Origin: a virus
Length of the DNA: 35,335 nt
Reading direction: 5' to 3' (one strand)
Virus record (IMG/VR): IMGVR_UViG_3300031601_000009
Location: 1 to 35,335 of that record
Shown: positions 13,559 through 21,409 of the stretch, one piece after another
Numbering within the stretch: position 1 is the stretch's first letter
Layout of the letters: every line of letters starts with the position of its first letter
The notes under the pieces: generated by a model
Seen by the model: only the letters and a program-made list of their open reading frames with translations
Databases searched by the model: none
What the model was told of the DNA's origin: nothing
Made by a program: the position numbers and the translations under genes

Positions 13559-15067
13559 TTAAAATGTTAACTCGAACTTCATGGTACCACAATCCCATAT
13601 CCTATCATAACCGTTCTCTCTCATAATTTCCCACTCGGTTTTGTTTGGGTCAAATCCTTTACCGACGAGAACACTTTTTCGATAGTTATATCGATGTTCC
13701 CTAGTGTTATAACCTACCTTGGTGTACCAATAGTTCGGTGGTGATTGTTTTATGAATTTAAATTCATTTTTGTTATACCCATTTTCAGTTATATTATTAC
13801 CTGACCATCGAATGTCAGCGTATGTGAATAACCTATCCGTTAAACCCATACCGATAAAGTGTTTCAGTAATTTAGACATCCCACCATTAACATTATTGTT
13901 GATTAGTGAGGCAAACCGAATAAGTTCCCAATTTGATTCACCTTGTGTGATTTTACGTTTACCGAAAGTCATCACAGAAACTAATAGGTCATTATGGTAT
14001 AAACCTAGGTTTATACCACTTTTAGTGTCACCTTGTATATGGTTCTGTGTTAAAAACACCTTCTTGGTTTTATAGTCTAACACTTTAACCACACATTTCC
14101 TACCATGTATTTTATTTGGTGTTATTTTTAATAAATTACGTAACCTAGATAATATTAATTCATAATTATCTAATTCATCACTGAATATATGGATTAACTT
14201 AATGTGTTTATCTTTACATAAATCAGTTTTCTTTAGATGGTAATTTTTATCCTTACCATTACCCTCACTATGCCAATACAAACCATTTAATTCTATAGCT
14301 AAATTGTGTTCTGGGATATAGAAGTCTAGTTCCATTGGTGATATTACTTTTCTATCGTTTTTTATGTAATTAATCCCATTACTTATTAAAAATTGTTCTA
14401 ACTTAATTTCTGATTTTGGGTTTGTTATGATTGGTTTACAAACTCGACATATCGGTACCATTCCACTACCTAACACAGTACTCGTAAAACTATTATCACA
14501 CATCAAACAATGGAAGGTGTAATGTCTAGATGTGTTACCGTCTTTATTATTTATGTAGTCATCAACAATTATTAAATCATTTTTAAATAAACGTTTGGTT
14601 AGTAGCTCTAGGTGTTTAACCCTAACGGTTTCCTTTTGTTTACGTATAGATGTTTCTGTGTCTCTATTCACCATTGTTTTCTCATGTATTTCTTTTACAT
14701 TCCACACATGGTCAACACCATACTTTTCTTTTACGGTTTTTTTTATCGATTTTTGTTGTTTTTCTCTGTTTTCGGGTATGTTCATCCACCCCATTCGACA
14801 TACATCGGAACAAAATTCACGTTTATGTTTCACACGTTCCGTGAATTTTGTGTCACATAACTTACAACACCTTTCCTCCCTAGTGGTCGTTGCTCTACAT
14901 TCTGTAGAACAATATTTTCGACCCTTAATACCACGATACTCTTTTTCACACACCCCACAGACATTATCAGTGTATTTATTATACTCTATTTTACAAACCT
15001 TCGAACAAAATTTTTGTGTTCTCTGTTTTGGTGTAAATTCATTATCACATTGATTACAACTACTCAT
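13559..15067 (-). CDS. Homing endonuclease-like protein, paralogue of 1617-3398
   Basis: This 502-aa protein has three N-terminal Cys4 zinc ribbons (CNQC with CSKVC, CGVC with CSTEC, CKLC with CSDVC) within the first 90 residues. A KYG-type helical region and another Cys4 cluster (CLMC with CRVC, about 186-212) follow. The PD-(D/E)xK core reads MELDFYIP, LAIELNGLYWHSEG and LIHIFSDEL at about 240-315. The C-terminal 190 residues (GRKCVVKVL, NHIQGD, LGLYHNDLLVSVMTFG, YADIRW, RIWDCGTMKFE) are clearly homologous to the 1617-3398 protein. The N-terminal halves differ, as if target-recognition modules were exchanged. It sits between sheath and accessory genes with its own promoter inside an inverted repeat. 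Confidence 0.78.
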   Translation of the reverse strand: MSSCNQCDNEFTPKQRTQKFCSKVCKIEYNKYTDNVCGVCEKEYRGIKGRKYCSTECRATTTREERCCKLCDTKFTERVKHKREFCSDVCRMGWMNIPENREKQQKSIKKTVKEKYGVDHVWNVKEIHEKTMVNRDTETSIRKQKETVRVKHLELLTKRLFKNDLIIVDDYINNKDGNTSRHYTFHCLMCDNSFTSTVLGSGMVPICRVCKPIITNPKSEIKLEQFLISNGINYIKNDRKVISPMELDFYIPEHNLAIELNGLYWHSEGNGKDKNYHLKKTDLCKDKHIKLIHIFSDELDNYELILSRLRNLLKITPNKIHGRKCVVKVLDYKTKKVFLTQNHIQGDTKSGINLGLYHNDLLVSVMTFGKRKITQGESNWELIRFASLINNNVNGGMSKLLKHFIGMGLTDRLFTYADIRWSGNNITENGYNKNEFKFIKQSPPNYWYTKVGYNTREHRYNYRKSVLVGKGFDPNKTEWEIMRENGYDRIWDCGTMKFELTF

Positions 15068-15089
15068 GGGGGTTAAATATTTATTAATG

Positions 15090-15119
15090 TTATACCTATG
15101 TATATAAATATAGGTATAA
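15090..15119 (-). promoter_or_regulatory. Phage promoter motif inside a perfect 10-bp inverted repeat
   Basis: TTATACCTAT (15090-15099) and ATAGGTATAA (15110-15119) are perfect complements. The ten bases between them, with the arm edges, form the promoter motif (minus strand ATATTTATA, 15103-15111). The layout suggests an operator over the promoter of the endonuclease gene that starts at 15067. Confidence 0.55.
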
Positions 15120-15125
15120 AAACAA

Positions 15126-15152
15126 AAAACTCCACTATTTTAGTGGAGTTTT
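15126..15152 (-). terminator. Rho-independent terminator after the sheath gene
   Basis: AAAACTCCACTA (15126-15137), loop TTT, TAGTGGAGTTTT (15141-15152). The T-rich side follows in the minus direction, 20 nt after the sheath stop codon. Confidence 0.9.
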
Positions 15153-15171
15153 AGGTAAATGTTTAGTTGTA

Positions 15172-17913
15172 TTAGATGTTATCGAATGATGCCCCTGTTG
15201 GAGTCACGTTAAATTCTATCTCGATGAATTCCAATGTTGGAATCGGTTTCAAGAAGATTTTACCTCTCATTTCATTTCTATCTATCTCTTCAGGGTCATC
15301 AGAAAGTACTACTCTAAAGTCTACAAGACCTCTTTCTTTTCTAATACCGTCTAAGATTGGGTTAACTAAGTTTAAGAACTGACTTCTTACAATTTGGTCG
15401 TTTTGTTCGAACAATAGTCTTACGGCTACTGCTGACACTAACTTACGTGCTTGTAATAATAATCTTCTTATATTAATTCTATCTAATGCTGAATCCTTAA
15501 CTTGTAAGTTTTTATTACCCCAAATGATTGTACCCTCGTCAGAGAAGTAAGCCATCGGATTAATTCTACCTTCATATAAAGTATCTCTTGCTTCCTCAGT
15601 TAATTTAACCCTTGGTTGAATAGCTTTAGTAAGACCTCTTGAGTAACCAGCGACTGCGAACCATGGGAAAGCAACGTTGTCAGTTAACGCGATGTTTCTT
15701 ACAACCTCTAATGTTGGTGGTAACCATACGTTAATTGTGTTCTCAGAATCTCTCTCCTGAATCCATGGCCAATATGTACATGTGTAGTTTGAATCGATGT
15801 CAGCGTTATCAAGTAAGTCAACCATAGATTCAGCTGAAGAAACGTCTGAAGTACTAAAACCTAAACCTGATGTACTCGATACGTTATCATAAGTAACACC
15901 TTCAGAAGTTGTACAAATGTATAATGAATCAGCTCTATCTTCTTCAATCAAATCAATTGCTTCATTAACTAAATCTAAGTTATCTGTATAATCAAGACCT
16001 GGTGTAGCGAACACGTTAATGTTTACTGACTCAGGGTTTCTAAATGTATCTAAACCATCAAGGTAAGCGTAGTAATCTGATGTACCCTCAGTTGCCGATG
16101 TTAATGTGAATTGTCCATCAGTAGTACCGTTCGTGTAACCAGCTTTACCTACTTTATATCTGTCAGTGTTTGTTCTAGAAGTTCTATAACAATCCCATCC
16201 ATCATAACCTAAGTAAGGTACGAATGTGAATTTTCTTGCGAATAACGATTCATAATCAGTACCTTCGATACCAGCTTCACTTGTGAATGGGAAGGACCCT
16301 ACTTCAAAGTTACCAGCCACAGTAGCTCCTGAATCCATATGGAATCCTTTAGTTGTTGCTGTCCACATGTTCGGTGTAGAGTCATTAGTATGACCTTTCC
16401 AATTAAACATTGTTTGGTCAATACCAGTTGTGTTTGAAATTCCTAAGTATACTTTCTTAATTCTTTCATTCGTTGGGTCATAAACCGTTTTATAGTCGAT
16501 GTAAGGTGCTTGAACACCTACAGGGTAATCTTTTACGATGTAACCTTCATAACCTGCTGGGAACGTATCGATTGCTGCGTTTTCATTAACAACAACCATA
16601 ACATATTTACTTCTTAATATAAACTCACCATCAGCTGTACCTATTCTTCTAGCAACATAGTTGTTAGAAGTTGGGTCCATATTACATTTAGTGAATCTTT
16701 CTAAGATAGTTGGTCTAGCATCTAAATCATGAAATTGTCTCACAACAACATCAAATACTTTATCACCTGGTTTGATGTTTTGTATAGATATTTTAATTTC
16801 TCTGTTTGCTTCAGTACCATCTGAAATAGAAATTAATTTAAACATTTTTTGTACCTCAGAACCACGTAGTTCAGAAACAACCCAAGGAGTCTCGGGAGTT
16901 TGGTAACCTTGTTTATAGTTCTCAAAAGTAGTTGTTTGTGTAATAGATTCGTTAAGACCTAAGATATACCTATTGGTAATCATATCCTCTAACATTTGTG
17001 GGTAAATTTCTTCAACCCAAATATCAGTGTCTTTATCTTGACATTCCATACCGAACACACCTGACATATAATCTCTAGATGTTGTATCAAGTGATACAGT
17101 GTATTGTGTTGCTGCTGATACAGTGAACGACGCTAAAGGGTTAGTTAAAGCGTTTGTCATATCAGTTAATGCCACACCTGATGGTGATGTTCTAAACACT
17201 AACACATCTGAAGCGTAATCAGCTCTAGACCTTAATTGTGCTAATACAATACCATCATACTCTGTGTAAGCTGTCGCTGTATAAGTTGTAACGGTACCTG
17301 TCATGGTACCTTCATTACCACTAGTGATTGTGATTCCATCAACAACTGCTGACACACCACTAAACGCGGTACCAACAGTTCTTTCGAATACAATACCTTC
17401 AGGGTATGTAACAACGTCATTAGGTATTGACACACCATTAGAGTTTTCCCCACTTGGGAATAAACCTATGTTGTATAAATACTCAGCATCTAAGTCATCA
17501 AAGTTGTCATATGTCAACCCAGTGAACGACACAGTAAATGTTGATGGTGTACCTGATGAAATTGTACTAGGGTCGTAGTTCGCCCTAGATGTTATTAACC
17601 ATGTTGAACCAGCATCATACCCGTTAAGTCCAAGGACTCTTGTAACGAATAATTGATTTGACTCAGTCAGGTAATGTTTAGCGACATACGATAATTCATA
17701 TCTCGGCTTGTTATTAGAATCTTTCTTTGGGTTTAGACCACCGAAGATTGCTGTAAACTCATCATATTTAGAGATGAAGATAGGTTCGAAGGCTGGACCT
17801 TTTACGGTCTCACCAACAAGACCTAATGTTGTTACCCCAACTTGTTGGGCTACAAACGTCAAATCCTTTTCTGAGGTGAATACACCTGGTGATACAAATA
17901 TTTTACTTGCCAT
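15172..17913 (-). CDS. Contractile tail sheath protein, T4 gp18-like
   Basis: From ATG 17913 the protein has 913 aa and begins MASKIFVSPGVFTSEKDLTF, typical of sheath N-termini. An upstream start at 17997 would read through the promoter and palindromes and is rejected. LVGETVKGPAFEPIFISKYDEF near 32-53 and the long C-terminal domain (NINVFATPGLDY, PWIQERDSENTINVWLPP, AFPWFAVAGYSRG, INPMAYFSDEGTIIWGNKNL, RINIRRLLLQARKLV, VDFRVVLSDDPEE) are the conserved inner sheath domain. T4 gp18 has 659 aa, so about 250 extra residues sit in the middle, probably surface-exposed domains. Sheath contraction drives the tube through the cell envelope. The gene has its own promoter motif and terminator. Confidence 0.93.
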   Translation of the reverse strand: MASKIFVSPGVFTSEKDLTFVAQQVGVTTLGLVGETVKGPAFEPIFISKYDEFTAIFGGLNPKKDSNNKPRYELSYVAKHYLTESNQLFVTRVLGLNGYDAGSTWLITSRANYDPSTISSGTPSTFTVSFTGLTYDNFDDLDAEYLYNIGLFPSGENSNGVSIPNDVVTYPEGIVFERTVGTAFSGVSAVVDGITITSGNEGTMTGTVTTYTATAYTEYDGIVLAQLRSRADYASDVLVFRTSPSGVALTDMTNALTNPLASFTVSAATQYTVSLDTTSRDYMSGVFGMECQDKDTDIWVEEIYPQMLEDMITNRYILGLNESITQTTTFENYKQGYQTPETPWVVSELRGSEVQKMFKLISISDGTEANREIKISIQNIKPGDKVFDVVVRQFHDLDARPTILERFTKCNMDPTSNNYVARRIGTADGEFILRSKYVMVVVNENAAIDTFPAGYEGYIVKDYPVGVQAPYIDYKTVYDPTNERIKKVYLGISNTTGIDQTMFNWKGHTNDSTPNMWTATTKGFHMDSGATVAGNFEVGSFPFTSEAGIEGTDYESLFARKFTFVPYLGYDGWDCYRTSRTNTDRYKVGKAGYTNGTTDGQFTLTSATEGTSDYYAYLDGLDTFRNPESVNINVFATPGLDYTDNLDLVNEAIDLIEEDRADSLYICTTSEGVTYDNVSSTSGLGFSTSDVSSAESMVDLLDNADIDSNYTCTYWPWIQERDSENTINVWLPPTLEVVRNIALTDNVAFPWFAVAGYSRGLTKAIQPRVKLTEEARDTLYEGRINPMAYFSDEGTIIWGNKNLQVKDSALDRINIRRLLLQARKLVSAVAVRLLFEQNDQIVRSQFLNLVNPILDGIRKERGLVDFRVVLSDDPEEIDRNEMRGKIFLKPIPTLEFIEIEFNVTPTGASFDNI

Positions 17914-17945
17914 TTTTTTGTCTTTATTTAAGTAGTTATTTAATA

Positions 17946-17953
17946 ATAAATAT
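17946..17953 (-). promoter_or_regulatory. Phage promoter motif for the sheath gene
   Basis: The minus strand reads ACATATTTATTATTAAATAAC about 33 nt before ATG 17913, matching the tail tube promoter closely. Confidence 0.6.
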
Positions 17954-17954
17954 G

Positions 17955-18037
17955 TTTTGGGAACCCAAAAGAATAAGCATGGTGTATAATACACCATTAT
18001 AAGTGTGATAATTTTCTACCTTTCATCATACTTATAA
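17955..18037. promoter_or_regulatory. Cluster of three inverted repeats between sheath promoter and RHH gene
   Basis: Three symmetric elements follow one another: TTTTGGG-AA-CCCAAAA (17955-17970); ATGGTGTATAATACACCAT (17979-17997), perfect apart from its centre base; and TTATAAGTGTGAT (17997-18009) with ATCATACTTATAA (18025-18037), 12 of 13 complementary. They fill the space before the small RHH-like gene at 18049. Operator sites for that protein, or for control of sheath expression, are the simplest reading. None is followed by a T-run, so they are poor terminators. Confidence 0.5.
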
Positions 18038-18048
18038 AGTAAACAACC

Positions 18049-18201
18049 ATGAAAAGGACAAAAAACTTGAAGATTACCCCCTTAACACATAAAATATTAA
18101 AGGACTATTGTGAAGAAAATGGTCTTAAGATGTTTGCGTTTGTCGAAAAAATTATTAAAGATAAGTGTGTTGACCCTAAGGATATCTATAACGAGGATTA
18201 A
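18049..18201 (+). CDS. 50-aa ribbon-helix-helix-like DNA-binding protein
   Basis: A short plus-strand frame encodes MKRTKNLKITPLTHKILKDY and then CEENGLKMFAFVEKIIKDKC, ending at TAA 18199-18201. One basic beta strand (about 4-10), helix A (12-24) and helix B (28-42) fit the ribbon-helix-helix fold, whose members bind palindromic DNA as dimers. The cluster of inverted repeats immediately upstream supports this. Its last four bases overlap the end of the convergent patatin-like gene. No clear Bacteroidota promoter was found. The target could be its own gene or the divergent sheath gene. Confidence 0.7.
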   Translation: MKRTKNLKITPLTHKILKDYCEENGLKMFAFVEKIIKDKCVDPKDIYNED

Positions 18202-19199
18202 CCTCGTTTCTTAATATTACCTTTAACTTCAGTATTAATTTCAACAATATCACCCTTCATACCGTCAAAGATTAATTTAGGTTTTCTCCTACCAACCAAC
18301 TCATAAGTTTTACAGTATTGTAACTTAGCTGATTCATAACCTTCATCCCACCACTCAGACATTGCCTCTTTATTAAAGATTAATGAATTATTTGTTAATT
18401 TCCTCGGTGTGTAATAGAGGTTAATTTTAACATCACCTTTAATGGTAGCTTTAAGATTAACCAAACGAATGTCGTCACGACCAATTTCAGTCATCATTAA
18501 ATCAATCGTTCTCAGTAAATAGTGGAATGGATTTCTAATCCTTTCAGGTGCTAACGGGTCATGTTCTTTTTTAAGTACAATAACATCAATTTCAGTGGCA
18601 CCTCTATCGATAGCCTCTTGGATTGGAATGTTTTCTAAAATACCACCGTCCGCGTAATCGTAACCACCTTTAGTGACGTATTCCATAAAAGGGGGTACTG
18701 TTGAAGAAGCCAACATCCAATCCCCAAAATCCTTCCAACCATAATCATTTGTTGATTTAAATTCGGATTGTGCTAACGTTAAGTTTGTAACACAAGCCAA
18801 TACCTCTTTATCTGAGTTTTTAATAATCTCAAAGTCACGTTCTGTCATAAACGTATTTATTATATCTCGTAGGTTAGATGCATCCCCGAAAGCGTTTTTA
18901 CCCCTAATTATTACATTGTATAACACATTCAAATAATCAATCCCAACCTTAGTCGAACCATTAATATCTTTTTTAACTTTAAATGGGTTAACCTTAAATA
19001 TGTCGTCTTGGGTTACAGAGGTGAAAGCCTCCCTCAACCTACTGAGTTCACTGATTGATAAGAACGGTACCAATAAACTCCCAGTTGATGTACCAATAAA
19101 TAAATCGTAGTTTCTGTGTTCTTCTTCAATAAGGTATTGTGCGACACCACCACCGAATGCCCCCTTACTACCACCACCTGAAACTACTAATGCTTTCAT
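18198..19199 (-). CDS. Patatin-like phospholipase
   Basis: This 333-aa protein has all patatin landmarks: the oxyanion loop GGGSKGAFGGG (8-18), the nucleophile elbow GTSTG with S38, the segment LASSTVPPFMEYV typical of the family, and the catalytic Asp in DYADGGILENIP (D184). Such enzymes release fatty acids from membrane phospholipids. The gene is the last in a run of adhesin and fibre genes and starts 1 nt after its neighbour ends, so it is probably co-expressed late. It may act in lysis of the outer membrane or be carried in the virion for entry; which is not shown. No signal peptide is present. Confidence 0.9.
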   Translation of the reverse strand: MKALVVSGGGSKGAFGGGVAQYLIEEEHRNYDLFIGTSTGSLLVPFLSISELSRLREAFTSVTQDDIFKVNPFKVKKDINGSTKVGIDYLNVLYNVIIRGKNAFGDASNLRDIINTFMTERDFEIIKNSDKEVLACVTNLTLAQSEFKSTNDYGWKDFGDWMLASSTVPPFMEYVTKGGYDYADGGILENIPIQEAIDRGATEIDVIVLKKEHDPLAPERIRNPFHYLLRTIDLMMTEIGRDDIRLVNLKATIKGDVKINLYYTPRKLTNNSLIFNKEAMSEWWDEGYESAKLQYCKTYELVGRRKPKLIFDGMKGDIVEINTEVKGNIKKRG

Positions 19200-19200
19200 A

Positions 19201-19533
19201 TTAACCCTCGGTATTTGTAATTTCCATGTATGATATTGTTAGGTCTATTGAATTCACATCACCACCCGTTTGTGCCTCCAAGTAATCATTGTTCTCTAAA
19301 ACAAATGTACCATCCAATGCTTGGTAACTTGCTGTTTGTGGTATTGTCACATCGTAAGACAATGAATATGTAGTTGCCTCACTACTATCATACCACCTTA
19401 GGTGGATTGATGTGTCACCACTAAATGTGTTAGTGGCGTGTACCGTCTTAACTAATAACTTAGTGTTAGTGGTAGCACTTAACACTGTTGTGTATGTACT
19501 TGTTATTGTTACTCCCGCGTTTAAATATTCCAT
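19201..19533 (-). CDS. Small virion beta-sandwich protein, copy of adhesin N-terminal domain
   Basis: A 110-aa protein made of one beta-rich domain (MEYLNAGVTITSTYTTVLSA, then LRWYDSSEATTYSLSYDVTI and DLTISYMEIT). It is nearly identical to residues 1-108 of the 315-aa protein at 19833-20780; the DNA is a long direct repeat. Short phage structural proteins of this layout are common and are probably exposed on the virion. Either the single domain works alone as a decoration protein or this is the remnant of an adhesin whose tip domain was lost. Confidence 0.85.
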   Translation of the reverse strand: MEYLNAGVTITSTYTTVLSATTNTKLLVKTVHATNTFSGDTSIHLRWYDSSEATTYSLSYDVTIPQTASYQALDGTFVLENNDYLEAQTGGDVNSIDLTISYMEITNTEG

Positions 19534-19545
19534 TTTCTATTTTCT
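19212..19545. repeat. Direct repeat copy A (with 20459-20792)
   Basis: About 330 bp, including the leader CATTTTCTATTTT and the domain-coding part, recur at 20459-20792 with few changes. Confidence 0.85.
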
Positions 19546-19555
19546 ATTTTAATCA

Positions 19556-19822
19556 TTACACCCCGAATTGACTATCTAAAGACACCTCAACTTGGTTTAT
19601 CAGTAATTCACTGTCAGTGAAACTCATTGTCTCACTTTGTATAACATCGATTGTTAAACCAAATTTACTTTGAGGTGTGATTAGATGTAGTTCAACCTTA
19701 TACATTTTATTAGGTGGTGTTTGACCACTTATATTAGGGTTTACTTCAGATAAACCCAAGACCTCAATCGTAGGGTTAATGATTTCAACTATCCCATTTA
19801 AAGATTCTATTATATATTTCAT
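19556..19822 (-). CDS. Unknown 88-aa structural-region protein
   Basis: A beta-rich 88-aa protein (MKYIIESLNGIVEIINPTIE to VEVSLDSQFGV) with no motif I recognise. It lies between the two copies of the duplicated adhesin domain, with short gaps on both sides, and is part of the same minus-strand unit. A chaperone or a small virion component of the adhesins is possible. Confidence 0.8.
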   Translation of the reverse strand: MKYIIESLNGIVEIINPTIEVLGLSEVNPNISGQTPPNKMYKVELHLITPQSKFGLTIDVIQSETMSFTDSELLINQVEVSLDSQFGV

Positions 19823-19832
19823 ATCTATTTAT

Positions 19833-20780
19833 TTAATTAAAGTGATTTCTACAGATGACAGTACCTACATTCGAAGATACTGTTGTATTTGTGAATAAGT
19901 TATTCCAGTTGGTTGCTGTTGGTACTGCGTTGGAGTTCCAACCGGCACTTCTAACAGAGCTATTAGCATTCATTAGGTAAATATGTCCAGTCGTATTGGC
20001 AGACCCAGCAGTACGTAGTATATTAGTATCACCTAAACCAGTACATACAGTGTATGCATCTACGATTGTCATCATGTGCCAATCGTTAAAACCTAAAGTT
20101 GTTAGTAATTGTATTGCGGCTTGTGAATCTATCCAATTTAAAGTCTCTGGTACTGGCTCGTCCAAATAATAACCTTTACCTGAGTAATTGTCAACTAAGT
20201 ATCTAGCAATCGAACCATCTGAACCATCAAAAACAGTACCTCCTAAATTGTTGGTAGCACGTTCATAATTACTCCAATAATTTAATGTTAGTAGTTTAGT
20301 TTCATCAATGTGACTTAACACAGGTTTTACTCCCTCAACCACATAATCAAAATATGTTGTATTAGATAGATACCAACCCAAATCATGGAGTATAAATTGA
20401 GTAGTTCCGAACTTCCAATTTTCCCTAACATAACTTATGGGGTCTATAGGTGGTGTGGTATTTGTAATTTCTAAGTATGATATTGTTAGGTCTATTGAAT
20501 TCACATCACCACCCGTTTGTGCCTCCAAGTAATCATTGTTCTCTAAAGCAAACACCCCATCCAATACTTGGTAACTTGCTGTTTGTGGTATTGTTACATC
20601 GTAAGACAATGAATATGTAGTTGCCTCACTACTATCATACCACCTTAAGTTGATTGATGTGTCACCACTAAATGTGTTGGTAGCTTGTATTGTCTTAACT
20701 AATAACTTAGTGTTAGTGGTAGCACTTAACACTGTTGTGTATGTACTTGATATTGTTGCTCCTGCACTTAAATATTCCAT
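19833..20780 (-). CDS. Adhesin/receptor-binding protein with DUF1566-like C-terminal domain
   Basis: Residues 1-108 are the duplicated beta-sandwich domain. Residues 110-230 form a second part (YVRENWKFGTTQFILHDLGW, then YWSNYERATNNLGGTVFDGS). The C-terminal 90 residues (FNDWHMMTIVDAYTVC, GHIYLMNAN, SAGWNSNAVP, GTVICRNHFN) look like a DUF1566/C-type-lectin-like domain, a fold often used at phage receptor-binding tips. The Asn/Ser/Thr-rich stretch before the final strand would be the variable binding surface. The location among fibre genes fits a tail-tip adhesin. Domain naming is from memory. Confidence 0.7.
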   Translation of the reverse strand: MEYLSAGATISSTYTTVLSATTNTKLLVKTIQATNTFSGDTSINLRWYDSSEATTYSLSYDVTIPQTASYQVLDGVFALENNDYLEAQTGGDVNSIDLTISYLEITNTTPPIDPISYVRENWKFGTTQFILHDLGWYLSNTTYFDYVVEGVKPVLSHIDETKLLTLNYWSNYERATNNLGGTVFDGSDGSIARYLVDNYSGKGYYLDEPVPETLNWIDSQAAIQLLTTLGFNDWHMMTIVDAYTVCTGLGDTNILRTAGSANTTGHIYLMNANSSVRSAGWNSNAVPTATNWNNLFTNTTVSSNVGTVICRNHFN

Positions 20781-20792
20781 TTTCTATTTTAA
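20459..20792. repeat. Direct repeat copy B (with 19212-19545)
   Basis: Encodes the N-terminal domain and leader of the 315-aa adhesin; differs from copy A mainly by scattered single bases. Confidence 0.85.
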
Positions 20793-21388
20793 TATCCGTT
20801 AGTGATTATACTCACCATCTTATCCTCAATCACCTGAGTGTGATAACCTTTATTAGGTAAACCAACACCCACATATGACGAAGTCCCTTGAAACCAATCA
20901 ACTAACCCGTCCAATCCATCCACAACGTTAGACTCGATACCGTACTCTTTATAATCAGCACTAAGTTTATCCGTTGTCTTAGCTAAATCGAGGGAATCGA
21001 TAGGTGTTAACACAAATGATGCATAATTTTTAGCTAAACTCCACCTCTTCACTCTATTCAACTTACTCTGTGAAACAAACGTACCCCATTGTTTAAATTG
21101 TTCGTCGGTTGTTAGGATTTCATCTCTTTCATTTTGACCAACTAAATAATGTCTAACTGACATCAATTTATTGTTACTCGTTAATCCAGACCAAGGGTTT
21201 GTTCCCAAATATAGTTTAGACTGTTCTCTACAGAACAGATAGTCGTAATGTGATACACCAACGGTCATCCACGTCTCAACACTCGTAATATCACCATACC
21301 CAACATCCAAAGTTTCCTTTATTTGTATAGTCGGTTTACTATCCATGTCTGTGTCAGCCCCGTAATTTTTACCTATTTTTAATGTCAT
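20789..21388 (-). CDS. Unknown 199-aa protein in the adhesin unit
   Basis: A soluble 199-aa protein with a beta-rich N-terminal half (IQIKETLDVGYGDITSVETW) and a helical second half (KLNRVKRWSLAKNYASFVLT). I do not recognise it. It is the first gene of the unit that ends with the patatin-like lipase, and the promoter motif at 21401-21409 lies 13 nt before its ATG with AGGAG directly adjacent to the start. A virion role is inferred from position. Confidence 0.85.
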   Translation of the reverse strand: MTLKIGKNYGADTDMDSKPTIQIKETLDVGYGDITSVETWMTVGVSHYDYLFCREQSKLYLGTNPWSGLTSNNKLMSVRHYLVGQNERDEILTTDEQFKQWGTFVSQSKLNRVKRWSLAKNYASFVLTPIDSLDLAKTTDKLSADYKEYGIESNVVDGLDGLVDWFQGTSSYVGVGLPNKGYHTQVIEDKMVSIITNGY

Positions 21389-21400
21389 CTCCTATTTTAT

Positions 21401-21409
21401 TATAAATAC
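21401..21409 (-). promoter_or_regulatory. Phage promoter motif inside the adhesin operon
   Basis: The minus strand reads AGTATTTATAATAAAATAGG 12 nt before ATG 21388. It overlaps the end of the 262-aa gene and would start a second transcript covering 21388 to 18198. Confidence 0.5.

Noticed and set aside
19833-20150. Possible diversity-generating retroelement variable region in the adhesin tip
   Set aside because: The C-type-lectin-like end is Asn/Ser/Thr-rich, but no reverse transcriptase and no template repeat are visible in the window. The full genome would be needed.
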